Shown: one piece after another, positions 1 through 9,914 of the stretch
Layout of the letters: the number at the start of each line of letters is the position of its first letter
Position numbering within the stretch: position 1 is the stretch's first letter
Notes under the pieces: model-generated
The model's database searches: none
What the model saw: only the letters and a program-made list of their open reading frames with translations
What the model was told of the DNA's origin: nothing
Assembly: GCA_023935145.1 (NCBI GenBank)
Contig: CM043704.1
Location: 95,381,873-95,445,872 of the forward strand
Length of the DNA: 64,000 nucleotides
Source: Bretschneidera sinensis
Lineage: Eukaryota > Streptophyta > Magnoliopsida > Brassicales > Akaniaceae
Direction: 5' to 3'
Position numbers and translations under genes: made by a program

Positions 1-59
1 ATTGTTTTAAAATTTTGTTGGTTTTATGTTACTGTTCATTTGTTCATTTGATATCATTG

Positions 60-300
60 TTCATATGCATATGCATTAAATGAGAAAGAAAAGAACCAGG
101 AAGGCAGCCGATCTAACGAAAGAAAAGAACCGGGAAGGTAGTCGGTCTAATTGAAAAACCGTGACAGCCAGTATATACTGGAAATAAATTTCGTGACAGC
201 TGAGATAAGATGTAAAGAACCAGGAAGCCAACCGGTCTAAATGAGAATGAAAGAAGCGGGAAGGCAGCCGGTCTAAGATAATAACAACCTGTCGACAGGT
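60..300. repeat. Four degenerate copies of an AACCRGGAAGGCAGCCGGTCTAA-type unit
   Basis: Copies of a 22-34 bp motif centred on GGAAGGCAGCCGGTCTAA start near 84, 118, 213 and 246. The spacing is uneven (about 34, 95 and 33 bp) and the copies differ by point changes. This resembles the degenerate short repeats often found in untranslated parts of plant retrotransposons. No function is apparent. Confidence 0.6.
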
Positions 301-375
301 GGGAAGACGTTCCTATCATAATCATTCATGCATTTGCATCTGTTTTAATTATTACTGTATTATCGAAATACAGAG

Positions 376-705
376 GTGTGATTTATCATCGTGAATATAA
401 TTATAGATGATTGAGTCTCACAAAAAGAGACAGTTATGATGAAAATATTATTGAAAAGCTGAGATGTGGTATATTGTTGTGAATGATGGTTGAGTCTCAT
501 AAAAGAGACAGCTATGATGAAGAGATTATTGAAATGCTGAGATGTGGTATATTATTGTGAATTTAATTATAGATGGTTGAGTCTTATAAAAAAGAGGCAG
601 CTATGATGATGAGATTATTGAAATGTTGAGATGTGGTATATTATTGTGAATTTAATTATAGATGGTTGAGTCTCATAGAAAGAGATAGTTATGATGATAA
701 GACTT
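376..705. repeat. Tandem repeat, about 3.5-4 units of 80-90 bp
   Basis: Units share GAGATGTGGTATATTRTTGTGAA, then a TGGTTGAGTCTCATAAAAGAGACAG-like core and TTATGATGA. GATGTGGTATATT recurs near 461, 541 and 630, giving periods of 80 and 89 bp. The shorter unit lacks a TTTAATTATA segment present in the others. The core GAGTCTCATAAAAGAGACA could form a short hairpin. The block lies in the putative leader of a gypsy-like element. Confidence 0.65.
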
Positions 706-1641
706 ATCTAAATGGTAGACTTTACGATGTGAACCTCATTACGAGGTAATTATGAGATAACTGATGGTCTTAAGGTGGACCAATGATTGAGAAGAAGATA
801 TTGATAGAGAATGAATCATATGACACGTGTAATGATATTAGAAAGTTGTCACCAAGTTATATGAAAAATATAAGATTAAATATTAAAGGACTATCTATGG
901 AATTTGGAATATTTTTAGTAAATTTAATTCACTGAGCTTGTGAAGCTTACCTCTCATTGTACAATGATTTTCAGGTAGCAGGCTTAGCAAATAGTTTGGT
1001 GAGTTGAGGTTCAGAAGAAACCATTTTCTGTAAGCCGCGTACGTGTCATCATCCTCAGACTAATGAGAAAATAAAAATAAAAAATTTATTTGTAAATTTT
1101 CATGCATTTTACGTTGTATAGAATGTTTTAATATTGGGTTGATGTAAATTTCTTTTGGTGTTATTTATTTTAATTGTTGCATATATGTGTCGTGCTGAGA
1201 TTTCAAAATGTGATGACACCGGTTCGGGAGTGGCCAACTTGGGATGGGTCGTTACATATCTACTTCTTAAGCTATTGATCTCCCTAGGCAACGAGTTAGG
1301 CATGGTATCTACTCTAACTCTTTTCTTTCTCAAGGGATTCAGCATGGTGTATACTGAGTTGTTCCTTAAGAGAGCCTAGGATCTGTGGAAATCGACAACC
1401 ACACGGGACCTAGGGCATGGTATCTACTCCCAGTTTTTCATGTTGATTAACCCAAGAATCCGGCGTGGATATTTTTTGTTACTAATATTAAACCCAGGAC
1501 TTGGTCATCTAAATTGATTCAACTAACTAATCCATACCACATGCATATGTTGATCAGACACACACATATGAGGAATTTAAATAAAAACAGGTATTAATCA
1601 AGTTAAGAAACATAACGTAAATATCACAAAGGCGCCAATAC

Positions 1642-2252
1642 TGAATTTATTTAGTAAACATAATTAGGGCTTCAACCAAGCCCTTACTAAAAGTTTAATT
1701 AGACATAATAAAAATAAAGGAAAGAAGAAACTCGAGAGAAGAGTCGTCAATTCTCCTCTACAGTTTCCTTCTCTGATCTCCCCGAACAAAGACTAAACTA
1801 AAAGAAAGATATGTTCCTCAAAAGGAAGATATTGTTTCTGTGTTTTACAAGTCTATTTATAGGGTTCTAAGGACACCTTGAAACCCCAATTTCCAAAACA
1901 AGGTCCTAACCCTTATTTCCAAAACAGGTTCTGCTGTGTTTACTGTTCACTACCGTACGTGTGCACTCGATCGCAGTTCTTTTTGCGCTCGAGCGCAGCC
2001 TTCTTCTTGTGTGCGAGTGCAGATTGTGCTCGATCCTGGCTTGGGTGCTGGGCACTGGTGCGCTCGATTGCACTAAGTAACTGATAGATTTTCCAGATTT
2101 GCTCTTTGAGCTCCAAAATGCTTCATTTTCTCCAAGAACCTATAAAAATCCATAAAACACAGAAAGAAAGTAAAATAACATAAAACACGTACACTAAGGG
2201 CTTAACAAATGTAAATTAAGGGGCTTAAATATAAATATTTAAGCACTTATCA
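1642..2252 (-). mobile_element. LTR of a gypsy-type retrotransposon
   Basis: On the minus strand the segment begins TGATAAGTGCTTAAATATTT, a typical start of plant Ty3/gypsy LTRs, exactly where the copia RT coding frame at 2253 onward breaks off. It carries a TATA box CTATAAATAG (minus, 1853-1862) and ends in TTCA, four bases before a TGGCGCC primer-binding-like site (1631-1637). Length is about 611 bp. The right boundary is well supported by the interrupted RT frame. The left boundary is inferred from the primer-binding-like site. An alternative left end at 1548 is discussed under findings. Confidence 0.55.
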
Positions 2253-4640
2253 CACATGCATACACTAAACATTTTATCAAGTCTACTTACAATTAAATAA
2301 AGTAAAGCTCCTATCATGCTTCTATAAATTTTAGTGTCTACACACTTACCTCCTTCATCAAGGTCAAGTTTTGTAGAAGTGCTCATAGGAGTGCCAAGTG
2401 ACTTTGAGCTTTCCATTCCGAACCTTTTTAGTAGGTTCTTGGTGTATTTTGATTGATTGATGAAGATACCTTCTTTCAATTGTTTGATTTGAAGTCCAAG
2501 GAAGTAGGTAAGTTCTCTCATTATGCTCTTTTTATGCTCTTTTTAAATTCACCTTGCATGCACTTACCAAACTCTTAACACATAGATTCATTAGTAGCAC
2601 CAAATATGATATCATCAACAAATATTTGAACTAGTAATGTGTCATTTTTATGAGTTTTTGTGAAGAAGGTTGTGTATATTTTTCCTCTTGCAAAATCATT
2701 TTCAATAAAAAAAACTTAGTCTTTCATACCATGCTCTTGGAGCTTGCTTCAACCCATATAGAGCTTTAGAAAGCTTGTAGACATGATTTGGAAGACTAGG
2801 AATTTCAAAACCAAAAGGTTGCTCAACATATACCTCTTCTTCAATAAAGCCATTTAAAAAGGAACTTTTTATATCCATTTGAAATAATTTAAACTTATTA
2901 AAGCATGCAAAGGCTAATAACATTCGAATAGCTTCTAATCTTGCTATGGGAGCATAGGTCTCATCAAAGGCTATTCCTTCTTCTTGATTATATCACTTAG
3001 CAACTAGTCTAGCTTTGTTCCTAGTTACTATTCCATTTTCATCCATCTTATTTCTAAATACCCATTTAGTTCCTATTATAGTATGATTATTTGGTCTAGG
3101 AACTAGATTTCATACATTGTTTCTTTCAAATTGATTTATTTCTTCTTGCATAGCATTTATCCAATCAATATCCTTCTCGGTTACTACATATGTCTTAGGT
3201 TCTATTTGAGATAGATAGGCTACACAATTGTAAATATTTCTAATAGAGGAACGAGTTCTTACCCCTTATGAAGGATCACTAATCACTTGGAATGAAATCT
3301 ACATCATCATTTAAAGAAACTACTCTACTACTAATTGGGTTAGACTCATTAAAGGCTATATGTACGGATTCTTCTACCATTAATATTCTCTTATTGAAGA
3401 CTCTATAAATTTTACTAGAGGTTGAATATCCTAAGAATATCCCCTCGTCGGTCTTTGAGTCAAATTTACCCAAGTTAGTTTTATTGTTATTTAGGATAAA
3501 GCATTTACAACCAAAAGCACGAAAATATGAGATATTAGGCTTTCTACCTTTCCATAATTCATATCGAGTTTTGTTGAGTATAGGCTTAATTAATATTCTG
3601 TTTAAGATATAGCAAGAGGTATTTACGGCTTCCGCCCAAAAGTATTTTGGCAAGCTATTTTCACAAAGCATTGTTCTTGCAAATTCTTTTAGAACTCTAT
3701 TTTTCCTTCAACAACTCCATTTTGTTGAGGAGTTCTAGAAGCTGAAAAGTTGTGATCAATTTCATTTTCATCACAAAATTTTGAAAAGCTTTGGTTTTCA
3801 AATTATTTTCCATGATCTCTTCTAATGTTTAAAATAAAAATTCCTTTTTTTTCATTTTGAACCTCTTTACAAAGTTTTCAAATCCTTTGTAAGCTTAATC
3901 CTTGTAAGCAATAAAGATAATAAAGGTATATCTTGAATAGTCATCAACAATAACAAGAGCATATTGATGGCTACCTAGACTAATGGTACTTATTGGACCA
4001 AATAAGTCCATATAAAAAAGTTTTAATAGTCTAGTAGTTGAGACTACATTTCTTGATTTAAAATAAATTCTAGTTTGTTTTCCCATTTGACAAGCGTCAC
4101 ACACCTTATCTTTTTCAAATTTGATTTTCTGAAGTCCAATGACTAAATCTTTTTTTGAAATGATTTTCAGTAAATCCACATTCACATGACCAAATCTTCT
4201 ATGCCATAGCCATGGGACTTCACTAAAAGCGGGAAAACATTTTTTGTTTTTCGAATGCAAGGATTTTAAATCCACTATATAGACATTTTCGTATCTATGG
4301 CCAACAAACTTGATCTTATTACTCTTAATGTCTATAACTAGACAATGAGAGGTTTCAAATATGACTTTGTTGCCTTTGTCACAAAGTTGACTAATGCTTA
4401 GTAAATTTGGCTTATGGCCTTGCATATATAATACGTGATCAATGGTTGAGAAATTATTACCAACTTTTCCATGCCCGGTGATCTTTATTTTTGTGTTATC
4501 TCCAATGGTGATATGTACGCCATCTCTCAGAGTTAGTTCTTTGAATACACTTCGATCACTGTTTATGTGTTTTGAGCATCCACTATCAAGGTACCAACAA
4601 TTACTTTTTTCTTTGGTATGGAGACATATCTACGTCACAC
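2253..4640 (-). pseudogene. Copia Pol remnant (protease, integrase, reverse transcriptase)
   Basis: Protease shows WYLDSGCSKH (about 4570-4610). The pre-integrase zinc region follows with LWHRRFGHV and CDACQMGKQ, then the integrase core with MDLFGP and VDDYSRY (3895-4425). The integrase C-terminus has YFWAEAVNTSCYILNR and FGCKCF (3279-3671). RT shows YVEQPFGFE, YGLKQAPRAWYERL (2702-2923), the catalytic FVDDIIFG (about 2606-2630) and YFLGLQIKQ (2225-2521). The frame is broken at least near 3700-3890, 2925-3270 and 2530-2700. Sequence after FSVCMC is replaced by an LTR, so RNase H is absent. Confidence 0.85.
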
Positions 4641-5330
4641 AATGATACACAATTACACTATTAGGTACCCAAAATTTCTTGGGTCTTTTGGGGTTAGTCC
4701 TAGAAAATACGGTTCTTTTAGGGATACTTTCTTAATAATGTAAAGTGTTCTATATTTATAGACATATTGATGATGCACGATCCTAGGATAATAGTTATTG
4801 AAATTTCTTGGATTTCTTAGTTGTGCATGTCTATAGCTATTTACATGAGTATTCCTAGGATATATGTTTTTATTGTACATGTCATTTCTAGGAAATCTAT
4901 GATGATGATTTTTAGGATATATGCTTGCATTATTGTGAACATGCATGTTATTTCTAGGATACACATGATGGTAATTCCTAGGATATGCATGTGCAGTGTG
5001 CAAGTTTTAAGTATACATATTATCTCTAGGATTCATATAGTGGTTACTCCTAAGATGTGTATATGCATTTCTTGAATAATTGTTCCTAGCATTTGCATTT
5101 CTTGAGTGAGCATACATATATGCATGAGTATTTTTAGGATATTTAATTCTTGTATATGCATTAGAATTAGTATTTTTAGGCCTACTAGTATTCATTGAAG
5201 GAGTGTTTTTAACCTTGCTAGTGGTCTTTGAAGTAGATCCTTCATTCACACATGATGCTTTCATGAATAAGGTCTCTTTTGATTTTTGCTTGCCTAATGG
5301 AAAATAATCCAACCCGAATTTTTCCTCCAT
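4640..5330 (-). pseudogene. Low-complexity Tyr/Pro/Arg/Asn-rich linker between Gag and protease
   Basis: The minus-strand frame encodes many degenerate repeats of a YPRN(N/H) unit mixed with HVH, NMH and MYN, in the place where SIRE-type elements have a long, poorly conserved Gag C-terminus. At DNA level the plus strand shows repeated CTAGGATATATG-like units every 30-50 bp between about 4845 and 5060. A frame shift or stop near 5005 splits it. It resembles no enzyme domain. Confidence 0.6.
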
Positions 5331-5459
5331 TTAATCTTTGGCAAGATAACATTTCATCTAGCTTTTCTTTTCCAAGCATAAATCTTGATATAATGCCATT
5401 CAATTCTATTATTTTCTTCTTTAAGTTTTCATTTTCATCTTTAAGAAAATCTTCAGAAG

Positions 5460-6762
5460 AATTATAAAGCAAGAAAGACAGTTTTTATTTTTCTTCCTTT
5501 AGGTATTCTAGATGACACTTCCTTTTTGAAAAGGGTAGTTTTTCTTCTTCTTCCTTTATGCATTCTAGATGACACTTCTTTTTTGAGAATAGTGTTCCTA
5601 GAATCAAATTTCTTCAATTCTTCATGTATTTCATTTATAACCTCTATTAATTCTTTACTACTACCAACAATGTTATTATTAGAAGGGGAAGAATTTGATA
5701 CCTCATTTTTGTCGTCGATTTCCATTAGATATAGGTTGGCAATCTTCTCGTATCCGACCTCATTGTCTAAGTATCCTTCTTCGTTGTCATCACTCTAAGT
5801 GGTTACAATCATAACTTTATTTTTGAAGCTCTTATATGGTTTGCTTATCGATGTATAATCGGCCTTGATGTGACCGGGCTTCTTACAACCATAACACACA
5901 AGTGGTTCCCTTTTTGAAGTGGGATCCTTTGTGTATAGTTTCTTGCTTTTCTTCAAGAATCTGTGAAACCTCTTGGTGATTAGAGCCATCTCACCATCTT
6001 CTTCGTTGCTCTTCATCTCTTCTTTCGTTTCTTCCTCTTTGTTGCTCGTAGAGACTTTGAGAGCAATCACCTTTTTCATCTTCTCATCATCATTGACAAC
6101 GGGATTCATTTCTTCCATCTCGTATGTCAATAGTGATCCGAGAATGTTTCGACATGAAGTTTGTTGAGATCTTTGGCCTTTATGATGGCCGTCTTCTTTG
6201 CTTTCTAAGTTGATAGCAAAGACCTTAAGATTTTCCTTGTTAGTTCAAATTCTTCAATGTTCCTACCAAGAAGCTTCAAACTATTAACAATAGTAGTGAA
6301 ACATGAGTGCATTTGAGAAATTGTTTCGTTATGAGACATTTTGAAGGATTCATACTCAGACACTAGTATATAAATTTTTTATTTTTTAACTTCGCTAGGT
6401 CCTTCATATGTAACTTGCAATTTGTCCCAAATCTCCTTAACCGAAACATAAGCAGAAATTTTATCATATTCAGAAATATCTAAAGCACAATGTAAAATAC
6501 TTGTGGCTCTACTATTTAGAGACATCATTCTACAATCCTCTTCATTGAACTCACTTTTAAGTTTAGGCGTTGTATGATTGATCTCTCCAATAGTTATTTT
6601 CTTTATAGGAATTCTAGGTCCTTCCTCAATGACTCTCCATAGATTGTAATCTTGTCATTCGACAAAGATTTTCATCCTATTTTTCAAATAATTATAGTTG
6701 GAGCCATTGAACAAGGGAGGCCTAGTGTAGGAATGTCCTTCAGAATAGCTATTTGATGCCAT
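5460..6762 (-). pseudogene. Copia Gag remnant
   Basis: The reading frame begins MASNSYSEGHSYTRPPLFNG, the usual N-terminus of plant copia Gag (DUF4219/UBN2 type). A stop follows after IFVE. Further on are KEIWDKLQVTYEG-like Gag sequence and a zinc knuckle, CYGCKKPGHIKADY, near 5850-5900. The fourth ligand of the CCHC knuckle is Tyr instead of Cys. Several stops and frame changes show that it is not functional. Confidence 0.75.
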
Positions 6763-6817
6763 CAGATTAACTCAAGGATTTTAAGCCTGAAATTAAGAAC
6801 GAGACTCTGATACCAAT

Positions 6818-7979
6818 TGTAGACTGAGGTTTTAACCCAAGAGGGGGTGAATTGAGTTTTTAAAAACTTTTGTTAATTACATGCAAGTTTATAAAAAAAA
6901 AACAGTTAAATGCACAAGCATGCAAATAAGTAATGTGCTTTAACTAAAAGAGGTTAAGGAAGAGAAAGTACAAACTTAGTTTATATTGGTTCGGCAATAT
7001 CGGATTCCTTCCGACCCTACATCCATTCTCTTCAAGGAACCTCCTTGAAGTAATCCACTAAAACTTTTAGCCATACAACTTAATGGGTGTTGTACAAACC
7101 TTACAACCAATCTCTTCCTCTCAGAAGTTATTCCCTTCCTTGCGAAAGCTAATCCCTTCTTCATGGAAGCTAATCCCTTCCTCACGAAGCTTACAAAGAA
7201 GTTTTTAATTCTAAACACTCTAAGAGTTATTACAACTTTTTTCCTTTTACAATAATGTGATTTGCTGTAAAGTAAATGGTACAGAGATAACAATGAATGC
7301 TTTTACAAATGAACAATATCTCTATTTCAAAAATAATCTTGAAGAATGGCTCAACAATAAATTTTTCAAAGCTTTTGAGAATTAATGAGCAAATTTATGA
7401 ATTGAATGTGTTATCTTCTTCTTTTAAATGCTTATTGAAGTGGGTTTATATAGCCTTGAATCAATATGGCCGTTAGACACTGACTTGGTAGGTTTGGTGC
7501 ATTAAATGTTCAAGTCTCACGTCTTAAACGGTCATATTTTCGAATTACCAGTCAATTGGGTCTTTGTACCAGTCGACTGGGTCAAGTGAGAAATCTCACT
7601 TTTAGGCTGTGGGAGAGTACCAGTCGACTAGGAATTCACTGTTCCAGATGCCAGTCGACTGGGTTGCCCTTCAACTCAACTTTTCATGTAATAAAATTGT
7701 TTTTAACTTGGAAGTATTTGAATTAATAGTTTTGTCAAGATTCTTTTGTAAAAGGAGCCATAAGACAAACTACGTACTTAAACATAAGAGATTTACAGTT
7801 GGTTTCCATACTTTAATGCGTATTCTATATCTTCTGTCTTGTCTTGGTGTCTTATACTAGTTGAGTTCTTGCATCTTGTTTCTTTGCTGAAAGCTTTTAC
7901 CGTTTAAATACTTAGATAAAACCGTTAGTACAATTTAGAGTAGTGTTTTGTCATTATTAAAATTAGATAAGGGTCAACA
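6818..7979 (-). repeat. 5' LTR of the SIRE-like copia element
   Basis: On the minus strand the LTR starts TGTTGACCC (7979) and ends AGTCTACA (6818), giving imperfect terminal inverted repeats and the TG...CA ends. The primer-binding site follows two bases later. On the plus strand its end reads TGTAGACTGAGGTTTTAACC then CAAGAGGGGGTGAATTG, a signature I associate with SIRE-type LTRs. Length is about 1162 bp. It contains a cluster of CAGTCGACTG palindromes (7547-7664). No second LTR exists in the window. Confidence 0.85.
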
Positions 7980-8007
7980 TGCTCTTTTCATTTGGAAAAC
8001 AGACTAG

Positions 8008-8823
8008 GGTACTATCCTTCTTCTCCTCTATGTTGATGACATGATCATCACTGGTGATAACACATCTGGAATTTTGGATCTCAAGACTTATCTCAACCAA
8101 CATGTTGAGATGAAAGATCTTGGGAAGCTCAATTACTTCTTAGGACTTGAGATCACTTCCAACTCCGAGGGATATTATCTTTCTCAAGCAAAGTATGCTT
8201 TTGACCTTCTTACTCGAACGGGACTCACAGATAGTAAGACATGTACCACTCTTTCTATCCATATTGTCAGTCAATTTCTCTCTGCTCTTCGCACACCCTA
8301 TTATGCCATAGTTCTTCGCATTCTCATGTACATCAAGGGGACCCTATTCAATGGTCTCCATTTCTCAGATCACTATTCACTTGAGCTTCGTGCCTACTCA
8401 GATGCAAATTGGGCAGGTGATCCCACTGATCGTAGATCCACCACTGGTTATTGTCTCTTTCTTGGTGATTCTCTTATTTCTTGGCGAAGCAAGAAGCAAA
8501 TAGTAGTCACTCGATCCAACACAAAAGCTGAGTTTCGAGCCCTTGTTGATACCACTCAGGAACTTCTTTGGCTTCGTTGGTTACTTGAAGACATGGGCGT
8601 CACTCATTCTATTGCCACTATCATCAGCTGCGATAATCAAAATGCTATCCAAATTGCTCACAATGATGTATTCCACGAACACACAAAACACATTGAGATT
8701 GATTGTCACTTTGTGCGTCATCATCTCACCCGTGGGACTATTAGACTATTATCAGTTTCTCCTGCCGATCAAACTGTTGATATCTTCACTAAAGCACATC
8801 CTCCTAGACGCCTTCAAATTTAG
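8008..8823 (+). pseudogene. Copia RT C-terminus and RNase H, partial
   Basis: A stop (TAG at 8005-8007) precedes the YVDD box; after it the frame is open to 8823. RT residues YVDDMIITGD and YFLGLEI are followed by an in-frame gap of roughly 40 residues: the frame jumps from TCTTLS to IHIVSQFL, omitting the usual tail with the RPDI-type motif. RNase H is clear: YSDANWAGDPTDRRSTTGYC, TRSNTKAEFRAL (normally SSTEAEYRAL, so the S-T-E core is altered), CDNQNAIQIA and the HIEIDCHFVR motif. It is missing the 5' two thirds of pol and is a defective remnant. Confidence 0.8.
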
Positions 8824-8874
8824 TTTCCAAACTCAAGTTGGTCTCCATTTTACCACTTTGAGTTTGATAGGGGC

Positions 8875-9056
8875 TGTTAATGTGTGTGTATATATATATG
8901 TGTACAATGTATATGTTAGTCCCACATTGGTTATAATGGGAAATATTCTCCTTAGATTAGGTTATAAATATGATACCTCCCTTGTAAGCAAATCACACCA
9001 TTCAATATAATTCTCTTCTCTTTGTATTGTCTCACTTCCTCTATTAAATTCAACTA
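8875..9056 (+). repeat. 3' LTR of the second copia element
   Basis: It starts TGTTAATGTGTG right after a short purine-rich tract (GATAGGGGC). It contains TAGTCCCACATTGG and a TATA-like TTATAAATATG (about 8962-8972), and ends near AATTCAACTA. At about 180 bp it is a short LTR, as in many small copia families. The 3' end is approximate because the final CA is changed. Confidence 0.65.
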
Positions 9057-9862
9057 TCCGTATATAAGATGTAAAACTTAGATAAATTTCACAAAAGTGA
9101 CCCTTATTGTCTCAAATGGTATGGATCGATGGGTTTGTTGGATTGCAGGATTGGCTTTCGTCTCTTTTTTAGATATTTGAATGGAGTGCAGTTGTTTATG
9201 ATCTCTTAAGGACTGGATTGCTTAATTGATGGATTGTGCTTTGCCTTTGTTTTGGTTTTCGAAGTGTTTTATGAACAATGGTTATGCGATAAAAAAATAT
9301 ACAATTAGTCATAAATTGACACCTATACAGGTGACATGATTCCAAGGTATAATAATGTGTTGATAAGTATAAGTTAAGCCAATCTTTACAAACCTAAAAT
9401 TATGAGTTCAAACACCCTAATGGGATATAAATTATAGATCTAAGATCTTCTACTGTAACTTAAGAAAAATTTCTCCCAAAGATACTGTTAAGTAAATGTC
9501 ACATTATCCAAATTTTTTTTTTAAATTACTGAAGACTCTCACAAGTGGCAAGAGTATCTTCTGTTAGCACATGGGATATCATTCTTTACATTAATTTAGC
9601 TAGTAAACAAAACAATTAATTTAGCTCTCATAATCAAACATCACATCACATCACATCCATAAAAGAAAGAGAAATGTTTTACAAATAACTTCATATTGAA
9701 TTGTAGGAATACAGTATAACCTGCTGCTATTTGAATCATCAGGATGGTTTGTCTCCACTTTTCTATATTAAGTCAAGATGGTGCTCTCAATTATTATATT
9801 TTAGATTTTTTATAACTATTATATTTTAGATTAAGGGCCCAGAATTAAAAAAAAATTAACTT

Positions 9863-9914
<52 letters not shown>

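Larger units (their letters stand above)
1..1641 (-). mobile_element. Non-coding repeat region, probable leader of a gypsy-type LTR element
   Basis: No coding frame of a known family is visible. The stretch holds two repeat blocks (60-300 and 376-705, listed separately) and then about 900 bp of unique-looking DNA. It lies directly inside a putative LTR (1642-2252). The sequence TGGCGCC, read on the minus strand at 1631-1637, sits four bases from the LTR end, where a primer-binding site would be. I infer that this is the untranslated leader of a minus-strand Ty3/gypsy element whose coding part lies left of the window. The ORFs here are short and look random. Confidence 0.4.
2253..7979 (-). mobile_element. 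SIRE-like Ty1/copia retrotransposon, decayed and 3'-truncated
   Basis: The element reads right to left: 5' LTR (6818-7979), primer-binding site TGGTATCAGAG (minus, 6805-6815, complementary to the 3' end of initiator tRNA-Met), Gag (ATG at 6762), protease, integrase and reverse transcriptase. All frames are broken by stops and shifts. The element stops inside RT at 2253, so RNase H and the 3' LTR are missing, apparently because another LTR element inserted there. The gene order protease-integrase-RT is diagnostic of Ty1/copia. The long LTR and the gap between Gag and protease are SIRE/Maximus-like. Confidence 0.85.
7978..9056 (+). mobile_element. 3' part of a second Ty1/copia element (RT end, RNase H, 3' LTR)
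   Basis: The element is cut at its 5' side by the SIRE-like LTR: coding starts in the middle of RT with HALFIWKTD right at the LTR border. It continues through the catalytic LLLYVDDMIITGD, RNase H and a short 3' LTR. It is a different family and is in the opposite orientation to its neighbour. The left half is not found at the other end of the SIRE-like element, so it was lost or lies outside the window. Confidence 0.85.

Noticed and set aside
60..300. Short repeats with unique spacers that could suggest a CRISPR array
   Set aside because: Copies are degenerate, spacing is irregular and the genome is a plant; this is retrotransposon repeat.
9869..9909. (TA)n tract as a replication origin or matrix attachment site
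   Set aside because: A simple microsatellite in AT-rich plant DNA is sufficient explanation; no supporting signals.
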